Source of the DNA: Reyranella sp.
GTDB lineage: Bacteria; Pseudomonadota; Alphaproteobacteria; Reyranellales; Reyranellaceae
Assembly: GCA_030681635.1 (NCBI GenBank)
Contig: JAUXRT010000044.1
Location: 1 to 5,483 of the forward strand
Length of the DNA: 5,483 nt
Direction: 5' to 3'
Position numbers and translations under genes: made by a program. The notes below the pieces were generated by a model that was given only the letters and a program-made list of their open reading frames with translations, was not told the origin of the DNA and made no database searches. This document shows, piece by piece, positions 1 to 5,483 of the stretch. The stretch's first letter is position 1; every line of letters begins with the position of its first letter.

Positions 1-1
1 G

Positions 2-760
2 CCCGACCGCACCATCTTCATGGACACCTACGCCATGCAGGCCAAGTGGCACATGTGGAAGTACGGCACGACGCAGGAGCAGATCGCGGCGGGCGCCGCC
101 AAGAACCACAATTACGGGGCGCTGAACGAGAAGGCGCAGTACCGCTTCCAGATGACGCCAGAGGCCGTGCTGCAGGATCGGCCGGTGTCGTATCCGCTGA
201 CCCGCGCCATGTGTGCGCCGATCGGCGATGGCGCCGCCGCAGCACTTCTGTGCTCGAAGGACTATCTCGAGAGGCTGCCGAGGGATGTGCGGGCGCGCGC
301 CATAAAGATCGCCGGCGTCGGCTTCTCCGGCGGCATGTACCGCCAGCTCGACCAGCCTGGTCTCACCCGCGCCGCCGCCGACAAGGCTTATAAGATGGCG
401 GGGCTGGGGCCCCAGGACATCGACGTGGCCGAGGTCCATGACGCCACCAGCTTCTGCGAGATCTACCAGTGCGAGATGCTGCGCTTCTGCCCCGAAGGCG
501 AGGGCGGCAAGTTCGTGGGCTCCGGCGCGACGGGGCCCGGCGGCAAGCTGCCGGTGAACACGTCCGGCGGCCTCGTGTCGAAGGGCCATCCCGTCGGCGC
601 GACAGGTCTCTCGATGCTGGCCGAACTGGCGACACAGCTTCGCGGCGAGGCCGGCCCACGCCAGGTCAAGGGCGCGGAAGTTGCACTGGCCGAGAACGGC
701 GGCGGCGTCATCGGCATGGAAGAAGCCGTAGCCTCCGTGGTGATTCTACAGCGGACTTGA
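2..760 (+). CDS. SCP2-type thiolase / acetyl-CoA acetyltransferase family protein, 5'-truncated
   Basis: This is the C-terminal part of a thiolase, which cleaves 3-ketoacyl-CoA with CoA (or runs the reverse condensation) in the cytoplasm. The frame is open from base 2, and the ATG at 20 is probably internal, because family members are near 390 residues and only 252 codons are visible. The N-terminal part with the nucleophilic cysteine is therefore outside the window. Visible landmarks are a GDGAAA stretch near 226-243, the HDATS motif with its histidine at 437-439, the NTSGG loop, the GHPVGATG motif with its catalytic histidine at 587-589, and a C-terminal ENGGG at 692-706. Classical thiolases have CxGGG at that last place and SCP2-thiolases have HDCF at the first; here neither cysteine is present. 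This pattern fits the bacterial lipid-transfer-protein/thiolase group as I recall it. The next gene encodes the preceding beta-oxidation step. The family is clear; the substrate is unknown. Confidence 0.92.
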   Translation, partial: PDRTIFMDTYAMQAKWHMWKYGTTQEQIAAGAAKNHNYGALNEKAQYRFQMTPEAVLQDRPVSYPLTRAMCAPIGDGAAAALLCSKDYLERLPRDVRARAIKIAGVGFSGGMYRQLDQPGLTRAAADKAYKMAGLGPQDIDVAEVHDATSFCEIYQCEMLRFCPEGEGGKFVGSGATGPGGKLPVNTSGGLVSKGHPVGATGLSMLAELATQLRGEAGPRQVKGAEVALAENGGGVIGMEEAVASVVILQRT

Positions 761-804
761 AACCGCGACCGAACATCCAACATGGTGTCTCCGGCAATGA
801 ATTC

Positions 805-812
805 GGGGGAGA
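805..812 (+). promoter_or_regulatory. Ribosome binding site of the MFE-2-like dehydrogenase
   Basis: A purine run, GGGGGAGA, ends eight bases before the ATG at 820. It resembles a Shine-Dalgarno sequence and fixes 820 as the start over the open frame that extends upstream into the thiolase gene. Confidence 0.6.
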
Positions 813-819
813 CACGAGA

Positions 820-1713
820 ATGACCATCCGCTTCGACAATCGCGTCGCCATCGTCACGGGCGCCGGCAACGGGCTCGGCCGCGCGCATGCGCTGCTGCTG
901 GCCAGCCGCGGCGCCAAGGTGGTGGTGAACGATCCGGGTGGGGCGGTCGACGGCAAAGGCGGCGGCCATGCCGCGGCCGACAAGGTGGTGGACGAGATCA
1001 AGGCGGCGGGCGGCCAGGCCGTAGCCAACTATGATTCGGTGGCCGATGCCAAAAGTGCGGCCAACATCGTCAAGAGCGCCGTCGATTCCTTCGGCACCGT
1101 CGACATCGTGGTCAACAACGCAGGCGTGCTGCGTGACAAGACCTTCCACAATATGACGACCGAGGATTTCGACTTCGTCGTAAAAGTGCATTTTCTCGGC
1201 ACCGCCTATGTGACGCATGCCGCCTGGCCGATCCTGCGCGCCAAGGCCTATGGCCGGGTCGTCGTCACCTCGTCGAACTCCGGCATCTACGGCACCTTCG
1301 GCCAAGCCAACTATGGCGGTGCCAAGCTCGCGGTCGTGGGCTTCATGAATGCGCTTCGCCTCGAAGGCCAGAAGTACAACATCTTCATCAATGCACTGGC
1401 GCCGGTGGCCGCCACGCGCATGACCGAGAGCCTGATGACACCCGAAGTGCTGGACAAGCTCCGGCCCGAGTTCGTCTCGCCGATGGTGGCGTATCTCTGC
1501 AGCGAGCAGTGCCAGCGCACCGGCGACATCTGGAGCGCCGGCGCCGGCACCTTCGCCCGCATCGAGTACCGCGAGGCCGAGGGCGTGCGCATCGCCGGCC
1601 GCGCCCCCACGATCGAGGACGTGCTGGAGAATATCGACAAGATCGCCGACGTCTCGGCCTCCAGGGTGTTCCGCACCTCTGGCGAGGAAGTCGCGGCCGT
1701 GGTGGGCTCCTGA
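820..1713 (+). CDS. MFE-2-like short-chain dehydrogenase (probable (3R)-hydroxyacyl-CoA dehydrogenase)
   Basis: This 297-residue cytoplasmic enzyme probably oxidises 3-hydroxyacyl-CoA to 3-ketoacyl-CoA with NAD+. It is a classical SDR. The cofactor motif TGAGNGLG is at residues 13-20. Asp38 ends the second strand and points to NAD rather than NADP. The NYDSV segment at 70-74 and the NNAG motif at 99-102 follow. The catalytic set is Ser152, Tyr165 and Lys169 (YxxxK). The C-terminal part, with NALAP, RMTE, a LCSEQC-type stretch near 227 and a GAG near 241, follows the dehydrogenase domain of peroxisomal multifunctional enzyme type 2 closely, including the extension beyond about 250 residues typical of that group. 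No hydratase-2 or SCP2 domain is fused, unlike the eukaryotic enzyme. Its product would be the substrate of the thiolase encoded 59 nt upstream, so co-transcription is likely. The reaction class is secure, and (3R) stereochemistry is inferred from the MFE-2 likeness. Confidence 0.94.
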   Translation: MTIRFDNRVAIVTGAGNGLGRAHALLLASRGAKVVVNDPGGAVDGKGGGHAAADKVVDEIKAAGGQAVANYDSVADAKSAANIVKSAVDSFGTVDIVVNNAGVLRDKTFHNMTTEDFDFVVKVHFLGTAYVTHAAWPILRAKAYGRVVVTSSNSGIYGTFGQANYGGAKLAVVGFMNALRLEGQKYNIFINALAPVAATRMTESLMTPEVLDKLRPEFVSPMVAYLCSEQCQRTGDIWSAGAGTFARIEYREAEGVRIAGRAPTIEDVLENIDKIADVSASRVFRTSGEEVAAVVGS

Positions 1714-1739
1714 ACACCGGGTCTCCTGCCATCGACCGT

Positions 1740-2897
1740 TTGGCGCCGGTCGAAACCTGGCTCGAAGAGAAGGGGCGGCTCATTCCGACGCCGTCCGCCT
1801 TCATCGAGCAGGTGATGGCGCGGGTGGTGGCCGCCGGCGTGCCGGTGTGGCGGATGTACATCGGCCTGCAACTCATCCATCCGCAGCTCCAGGCGATGGG
1901 CTACCTGTGGCGCCGTGGCGAACCGGTGCAGTCGATCCCCCGTGCCTACGGCGTTCAGTTCACGCCGGCCTATATCGGCAGCCCGATCCAGGAAGTGCGC
2001 GAGCAGGGCCGCTCGGTCCGCTATCGGCTCGATGTGCTCACGGACAAGCATCATTCGGTGCTGCACGAGGTCAAGGCCGAGGGTGGCACCGACTATTTCT
2101 CCCTGCCGATGCATATCCGTCGCGACGGGCCGATGCCGGTCGTGGCCTTCGTGACCAGTGCCGCGGAAGGTTTTAGCGCCGCCGACATCGCCGATCTCAC
2201 CCGCCTGGTCGACATGATCGGCGCGGTGACGGAAATGCACATCGAGCACAGCGTTGCCGACACGGTGGCCAACACCTATCTCGGCCGCCAGGTCGGCCAG
2301 CGCATCCTGAACGGCGCGATCCGCCGTGGCGACGGCGAGGAGATCCGCGCCGTGCTGTGGTTCTCCGACCTGCGCGACTTCACCGGGCTGAACGAGCGGC
2401 TGCAGCCCAGCGAGGTGCTGGAACTGCTGAACAACTACTTCCAGCTCGTCGGCAACGCGCTGGCATCCCACGGCGGCGAGATCCTGAAGTTCATCGGCGA
2501 CGGCGTGATGGCCTATTTCCCCGCCGAGGATGCGCTGTTCATGCCGATGGTGACGACCAATGCGCTGAACGCCGCGCGGCAGGTGATCGACGACATCGCG
2601 GCGGCCAACGAGGCGCGCGCCACCGGCGGCGCGGAACCGGTGCGCTTCGGCATTGGCCTGCATGTCGGCACGGTGACGTTCGGCAATGTCGGCACCGAGG
2701 ACCGGTTGGATTTCACGGTCATCGGCTCGGCCGTCAACCGCACCTCGCGGCTGGAAGGCCTCACCAAGGCGCTGGGCGTGCAGGTCTGTGCCTCGGCCGA
2801 CTTCAACGAGAACTGCCCGCGACCGATGAAATCGCTGGGCCCGCACCGCCTGCGCGGCGTGCCCAAGCCGATGGAGATTTTTACGCTGCCGGATTGA
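1740..2897 (+). CDS. Soluble class III adenylate/guanylate cyclase with an N-terminal GAF-like region
   Basis: This protein should make cAMP or cGMP from the nucleoside triphosphate. With the TTG start at 1740 it has 385 residues and no membrane segment. Residues 1-165 resemble a degraded GAF-like sensor (YFSLPM near 119-124, GFSAADI near 144-150). A linker helix around 170-200 leads to the cyclase domain from about 204. Metal-binding aspartates are Asp210 (FSDLRDFT) and Asp254 (FIGDG). The base-specifying pair is Lys250 and Thr326, and the transition-state residues are Asn333 and Arg337. Threonine where class IIIa enzymes have aspartate is the mark of class IIIb. The start is uncertain: the frame is open back into the dehydrogenase gene, no ATG lies between 1509 and 1815, and homology-like sequence begins near 1740. 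CTG at 1710, overlapping the upstream stop, is an alternative. No clear ribosome binding site precedes 1740, so coupling to the dehydrogenase gene is plausible. The cyclase identity is firm; the role of the N-terminal region is inferred. Confidence 0.88.
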   Translation: MAPVETWLEEKGRLIPTPSAFIEQVMARVVAAGVPVWRMYIGLQLIHPQLQAMGYLWRRGEPVQSIPRAYGVQFTPAYIGSPIQEVREQGRSVRYRLDVLTDKHHSVLHEVKAEGGTDYFSLPMHIRRDGPMPVVAFVTSAAEGFSAADIADLTRLVDMIGAVTEMHIEHSVADTVANTYLGRQVGQRILNGAIRRGDGEEIRAVLWFSDLRDFTGLNERLQPSEVLELLNNYFQLVGNALASHGGEILKFIGDGVMAYFPAEDALFMPMVTTNALNAARQVIDDIAAANEARATGGAEPVRFGIGLHVGTVTFGNVGTEDRLDFTVIGSAVNRTSRLEGLTKALGVQVCASADFNENCPRPMKSLGPHRLRGVPKPMEIFTLPD

Positions 2898-2919
2898 AGA
2901 TCGGGCCGACTGAGGCCGG

Positions 2920-3366
2920 TCAGACCAGCGCCTTCCAGCCCTCGAGCCAGGTGAGGGCTTCCTCGTCAGGCAGCGGCTGCTCGGAGGCGTCGACCTCCAG
3001 CCGCTCGCCGATGCGCTTGGCGCCGCAAGCCGCGAAGATGTCGTCCAGCTTCTTGCCGGCGCCGCAGAACGTGTCCTGGTAGGTCATGTCGCCCAGCGCA
3101 ATGATGCCGTAGCGGTGGCCGGAGAGGTCGGGCTTATCGCGCTCCAGCGTCTCGGCGAGCGGCAGGATGTTGGTCGGGATGTCGCCCGAGCCGTGCGTCG
3201 CGCAGACCACCAGCAGCACGTCGTTGCCGAGGAAGTCGGCGGCGCCGGCCGCCTTGTCGCTGACGGCGACGCTGTGGCCGGCGGTCTTCAGCACGGGCTG
3301 CAGCGCGTCGGCCACCATCTGGGCGTTACCCGATTCGGTGCCGACCAGGATCAGGATGCTGGCCAT
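2920..3366 (-). CDS. Short-chain MioC-like flavodoxin (FMN electron carrier)
   Basis: This 148-residue cytoplasmic protein is expected to bind FMN and shuttle electrons to a partner that is not in the window. It starts with a strand and phosphate-binding loop, ILVGTESGNA (residues 6-15). The first flavin loop, ATHGSGDIP, is at 56-64, and the second, LGDMTY with Tyr96, at 91-96. CGAGKKLDD at 101-109 and a closing helix follow. The order and wording of these loops match MioC and the FMN domains of diflavin reductases better than classical long-chain flavodoxins, and there is no reductase domain. The ATG at 3366 places the first strand correctly; an in-frame ATG at 3378 would add four residues, and neither has a strong ribosome binding site. 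The gene converges on the cyclase with 22 nt between the stops and diverges from the first isomerase gene. It is the only gene here on the minus strand, so it is transcribed separately. Confidence 0.9.
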   Translation of the reverse strand: MASILILVGTESGNAQMVADALQPVLKTAGHSVAVSDKAAGAADFLGNDVLLVVCATHGSGDIPTNILPLAETLERDKPDLSGHRYGIIALGDMTYQDTFCGAGKKLDDIFAACGAKRIGERLEVDASEQPLPDEEALTWLEGWKALV

Positions 3367-3448
3367 CGCCCTCGACATACGGGACGGCGTGCCGCCCTGC
3401 GACGCGACCGGTTGGCGCGGGGCCCAAACGCATGCCAGTCTGGGCTTC
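3367..3448. promoter_or_regulatory. Divergent intergenic region between the flavodoxin and isomerase genes
   Basis: This 82-nt gap must hold, or lie close to, the promoters of the minus-strand flavodoxin and the plus-strand isomerase genes. I see no convincing -35/-10 pair. A 5-bp inverted repeat, GCCCA at 3422-3426 and TGGGC at 3441-3445, encloses a GCATGC palindrome at 3430-3435 and ends three bases before the isomerase ATG. No good Shine-Dalgarno sequence precedes that ATG. The regulatory role is inferred from position only. Confidence 0.35.
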
Positions 3449-4246
3449 ATGGAAGAAACACCCGTCCTGGCTGCCCTCGAAGGCGGCGTCCTCACCCTGA
3501 CGCTCAACCGCCCGCAGCGGCTGAACGCCATGAGCCACCCGCTGATCGAGGCGATGATCGCCGCGTTCGCCCGCGCCCGCGACGACGAGGCGGTGCGGGC
3601 CGTGCTGCTGACCGGCACCGGCCGCGGCTTCTGCGCCGGCGCCGACCTCGCGGGCTCCGGCCCCGGTGTCGTCGGCCCCGACGGCAAGCCCGACCTCGGC
3701 GTCGCCATGGACCGGATGTTCAATCCCATGATCCGCGCCATCCGTGCGCTGCCCAAGCCGGTGGTCGCCGCCGTGAACGGCGTCGCGGCCGGCGGCGGCG
3801 CCAACCTGGCGCTCGCTTGCGACATCGTTCTGGCGGCGCGCTCCGCCCGCTTCGATCAGGCGTTCGTGCGCATCTCGTTGATCCCCGATCTGGGCGGCAC
3901 CTGGTTCCTGCCCCACACCGTGGGCGATGCCCGCGCCCGGGCGCTCGCCATGCTGGGCACCTCGGTACCGGCCGAGGAGGCCCTGCGCATGGGCATGGTC
4001 TGGCAGGTGGTCGACGATGCCGCCCTCATGGACGAGGCGGGCAAGATCGCGCGCAAACTCGCCGCCGGGCCGACGCGCTCCTACGCTGCCATCAAGGACG
4101 CCATGAACCGCGCCGGCACCAACACGCTCGACCAGCAGCTCGATCTCGAGCGCGATGCCCAGCGCGAGCTCGGCCGCAGCGCCGACTTCAAAGAAGGCGT
4201 CGCGGCCTTCCTCGCGAAACGGCCGGCAAACTTCAAGGGACGCTGA
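3449..4246 (+). CDS. PaaG-like enoyl-CoA hydratase/isomerase family protein (first of a tandem pair)
   Basis: This 265-residue crotonase-fold protein acts on acyl-CoA thioesters. The oxyanion hole is built from CAGAD (residues 62-66) and the AAGGG loop (113-117). The two glutamates that make a true hydratase (Glu144 and Glu164 of the rat enzyme) align with Asn119 and Phe139, so water addition is unlikely. Instead Asp147 in the IPDLGGTW stretch matches the catalytic aspartate of PaaG, the isomerase of 2-(1,2-epoxy-1,2-dihydrophenyl)acetyl-CoA and of enoyl-CoA double bonds. The segments WQVVDD (185-190) and NTLDQQLDLER (225-235) are nearly the same as I recall in E. coli PaaG. No other phenylacetate genes are visible, so the substrate may differ. 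The ATG at 3449 matches the family N-terminus, although the upstream ribosome binding site is poor. Its stop touches the start of its paralogue, which implies one transcript. Confidence 0.92.
   Translation: MEETPVLAALEGGVLTLTLNRPQRLNAMSHPLIEAMIAAFARARDDEAVRAVLLTGTGRGFCAGADLAGSGPGVVGPDGKPDLGVAMDRMFNPMIRAIRALPKPVVAAVNGVAAGGGANLALACDIVLAARSARFDQAFVRISLIPDLGGTWFLPHTVGDARARALAMLGTSVPAEEALRMGMVWQVVDDAALMDEAGKIARKLAAGPTRSYAAIKDAMNRAGTNTLDQQLDLERDAQRELGRSADFKEGVAAFLAKRPANFKGR
3591..3651 (+). repeat. Near-identical 61-nt patch shared by the tandem isomerase genes, copy 1
   Basis: This stretch matches 4389-4449 at 58 of 61 bases by direct reading, with all three differences within 3617-3622. It encodes the strand and CAGAD oxyanion-hole loop. 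The copies lie 798 nt apart at equivalent places in the two genes. Confidence 0.75.
4235..4240 (+). promoter_or_regulatory. Ribosome binding site of the second isomerase gene, inside the first
   Basis: AAGGGA lies within the last codons of the first isomerase gene, six bases before the ATG at 4247. Together with the abutting TGA-ATG junction it supports translational coupling of the two genes. Confidence 0.6.
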
Positions 4247-5035
4247 ATGACCTACAACACCATCCTCGTGACACGGGACAATGGCCTCGCCACCCTGACG
4301 CTGAACGCGCCGGACAAGCTCAACGCCGTCTCGCGCAAGATGATCGCCGAGATAAAGACCTGCTGGGAGGAGCTGGCCGCCGACACGTCGGTGCGGGCCG
4401 TGCTGCTGACCGGCGCGGGTCGCGGCTTCTGCGCCGGCGCCGACCTCGCCGATCCCGACCGGGAGGCCAGCGCCACCGCCGATTCGGGCGCCGCCCTCGA
4501 CAAATACTTCAATCCCGTAATCCGCCTCATGCGCTCCATTCCCAAGCCGGTCGTCTCGGCGGTGAACGGCGTGGCGGCGGGCGTCGGCATGAGCTTCGCG
4601 CTCGCCTCCGATATCGCCATCGCGGGAAAGTCGGCGTCGTTCCTGCAGGCCTTTGCCCGCATCGGCCTGCTGCCCGACGGCGGCAGCACCTGGTTCCTGC
4701 CGCGGCTGGTGGGCGACCAGCGCGCCCGCGCGCTCGCCATGCTGGCGCCGCAGATTCCGGCCGAGAAGGCCAAGGAATGGGGCCTGATCTGGGACGTCGT
4801 CGACGATGCCGTCCTGATGGCCACGGCCACCGAGATCGCGCGCAAGCTGGCTGATGGCCCGACGCTGGCGCTGGCGCGCATCAAGGAGGCGCTGTCCCAG
4901 GCCAGCGCCAACGATCTGTCGGCGCAGCTCAACGTCGAGCGCGACTTCCAGCGCGAGCTCGGCCGCAGCGACGACTTCAGGGAAGGGGTCACGGCCTTCC
5001 TCGGCAAGCGCAAGCCCGCGTTCAAGGGAAAATAG
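4247..5035 (+). CDS. PaaG-like enoyl-CoA hydratase/isomerase family protein (second of a tandem pair)
   Basis: This 262-residue crotonase-fold protein is a paralogue of the one encoded just upstream, with about half of the residues identical by eye along the full length. The oxyanion-hole CAGAD is at 62-66 and the second loop, AAGVG, at 110-114. The hydratase glutamate positions carry Ser116 and Phe136, while Asp144 in LLPDGG keeps the PaaG-type catalytic aspartate. An isomerase role, moving a double bond or rearranging a ring-derived acyl-CoA, is therefore favoured over hydration. It differs from its partner in the variable loop after the oxyanion hole (residues 69-84, shorter here), which usually shapes the acyl pocket, and it has GS in place of GT before TW/W. 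The two may form mixed oligomers or handle different substrates; both ideas are inference. Ten bases separate its stop from the next gene. Confidence 0.93.
   Translation: MTYNTILVTRDNGLATLTLNAPDKLNAVSRKMIAEIKTCWEELAADTSVRAVLLTGAGRGFCAGADLADPDREASATADSGAALDKYFNPVIRLMRSIPKPVVSAVNGVAAGVGMSFALASDIAIAGKSASFLQAFARIGLLPDGGSTWFLPRLVGDQRARALAMLAPQIPAEKAKEWGLIWDVVDDAVLMATATEIARKLADGPTLALARIKEALSQASANDLSAQLNVERDFQRELGRSDDFREGVTAFLGKRKPAFKGK
4389..4449 (+). repeat. Near-identical 61-nt patch shared by the tandem isomerase genes, copy 2
   Basis: This is the partner of 3591-3651. Sequence on either side of the patch differs more, especially after 4449, where the proteins diverge in the variable loop. Confidence 0.75.
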
Positions 5036-5038
5036 GGA
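5034..5038 (+). promoter_or_regulatory. Ribosome binding site of the SMP-30 family gene
   Basis: AGGGA overlaps the stop codon of the second isomerase gene and lies seven bases before the ATG at 5046. This supports that start and read-through translation of a shared transcript. Confidence 0.55.
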
Positions 5039-5045
5039 AACGACC

Positions 5046-5483
5046 ATGACCACGCCGCACAAGGAAATCACCTCGGGCCTGCAGTTCCCCGAAGGCCCCA
5101 TCGCCATGCCCGATGGCTCGGTGATCCTGGTCGAGATTGCGCGCGAGACGCTCACCCGCGTCATGCCCGACGGCAAGCAGCACGTCATGGCCAAGATGCC
5201 GGGCGGCCCCAACGGCGCCGCGGTGGGCCCCGGCGGCAAGATCTATGTCTGCAACAACGGCGGCTTCAACTGGATCAAGCGGCCCGACGGGCGGCTGTTC
5301 CCCGGCACGCAGCCGGCCTCGTACAAGGGCGGCTCGATCCAGGTGGTCGATCCCGAGAGCGGCAAGGTCGAGACGCTCTATGACTCGTGCGACGGCCGCA
5401 TGCTGAACGGTCCCACCGACCTGGTGTTCGACAATTCAGGTGGCTTCTGGTTCACCGACCTCGGCAAGACGCGCGAGCACGAC
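5046..5483 (+). CDS. SMP-30/gluconolactonase/LRE-family protein, 3'-truncated
   Basis: The first 146 codons are visible and the frame is still open at the window end; family members usually have near 300 residues, so about half is missing. The family folds as a six-bladed beta-propeller holding a divalent metal, and its members hydrolyse sugar or other lactones, or related esters. The FPEGP motif places the first metal ligand at Glu16. Blade-like repeats follow: MPDGS (21-25), GPGGKIYV (61-68), and LNGPTDLVFD with GGFWFTD (120-138). In the family the NGPND stretch usually has Asn at the fourth place, equivalent to Asn103 of regucalcin, whereas Thr124 is found here. No signal peptide is seen, so it is probably cytoplasmic. 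Its position 10 nt after the isomerase pair suggests the same operon and a role in opening a lactone or hydrolysing an intermediate of that pathway. The other metal ligands lie beyond the window, so activity cannot be judged. Confidence 0.88.
   Translation, partial: MTTPHKEITSGLQFPEGPIAMPDGSVILVEIARETLTRVMPDGKQHVMAKMPGGPNGAAVGPGGKIYVCNNGGFNWIKRPDGRLFPGTQPASYKGGSIQVVDPESGKVETLYDSCDGRMLNGPTDLVFDNSGGFWFTDLGKTREHD

Noticed and set aside
757..785. Possible promoter: TTGAAA at 757-762 with a weak -10 about 17 nt downstream
   Set aside because: The -10 candidate (CATGGT region) matches poorly, and the 59-nt gap fits an intra-operon spacer.
782..823. Thirteen-codon frame before the dehydrogenase, its TGA overlapping the ATG at 820
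   Set aside because: The ATGA overlap would allow coupling, but no ribosome binding site precedes 782 and the peptide has no leader-like pattern such as repeated codons.
1509..1739. Upstream extension of the cyclase to the ATG at 1509
   Set aside because: The added residues are Arg/His-rich and typical of an out-of-frame reading of the dehydrogenase gene, which is clearly coding to 1713.
1311..2846. Long minus-strand open frame opposite the cyclase and dehydrogenase
   Set aside because: It is rich in His, Arg and Asp with no recognisable domain, and it lies wholly opposite two genes with intact catalytic motifs.
2898..2923. Possible bidirectional terminator between the convergent cyclase and flavodoxin genes
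   Set aside because: Only 4-bp stems form (GGCC with GGCC, or CTGA with TCAG), and there is no T-run on either strand.
3115..4854. Long plus-strand open frame overlapping the flavodoxin and isomerase genes
   Set aside because: Its product is Arg/Pro/Gly-rich and matches a frame-shifted reading of the real isomerase genes.
3326..5239. Long minus-strand open frame opposite the isomerase genes
   Set aside because: Its translation is a low-complexity Gly/Ala/Arg-rich shadow with two similar halves mirroring the tandem paralogues below it. The plus-strand proteins have full family motifs, and high GC keeps antisense frames open.

Overview
The window is high-GC DNA (about two-thirds G+C by eye) with tightly packed bacterial genes. 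Codon use, the short gene spacing and the mix of acyl-CoA enzymes with a soluble class III cyclase suggest an alphaproteobacterium (rhizobial or rhodospirillal type). That placement is an inference; no rRNA or other marker gene is present.

Layout. A 5'-truncated SCP2-type thiolase (2-760, +) is followed after 59 nt by an MFE-2-like short-chain dehydrogenase (820-1713, +). A soluble adenylate/guanylate cyclase follows almost at once (about 1740-2897, +, probably with a non-ATG start). A short MioC-like flavodoxin lies on the opposite strand (2920-3366, -), ending 22 nt from the cyclase stop. After an 82-nt divergent intergenic region come two tandem PaaG-like crotonase-fold isomerases (3449-4246 and 4247-5035, +) that abut without a gap. 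A 3'-truncated SMP-30/gluconolactonase-family gene (5046-5483, +) starts 10 nt later. There are no RNA genes, insertion sequences, CRISPR arrays or convincing terminators, and no gene-free stretch longer than 82 nt.

How the genes may work together. The dehydrogenase and thiolase match the last two steps of a beta-oxidation-like spiral (3-hydroxyacyl-CoA to 3-ketoacyl-CoA, then thiolysis). The two crotonase proteins lack both glutamates of a true enoyl-CoA hydratase and keep the aspartate of PaaG-type isomerases, so they more likely move double bonds or rearrange ring-derived acyl-CoAs. The SMP-30 protein could hydrolyse a lactone. Together they suggest breakdown of an unusual, perhaps cyclic or branched, acyl-CoA. 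The cyclase may link the cluster to cyclic-nucleotide signalling and the flavodoxin may carry electrons, but the sequence shows only that they are neighbours.

This looks mostly like ordinary catabolic gene content. The points most worth checking are the cyclase inside the acyl-CoA cluster, with threonine at its substrate-specificity position, and the paired isomerases, which share a nearly identical DNA patch.
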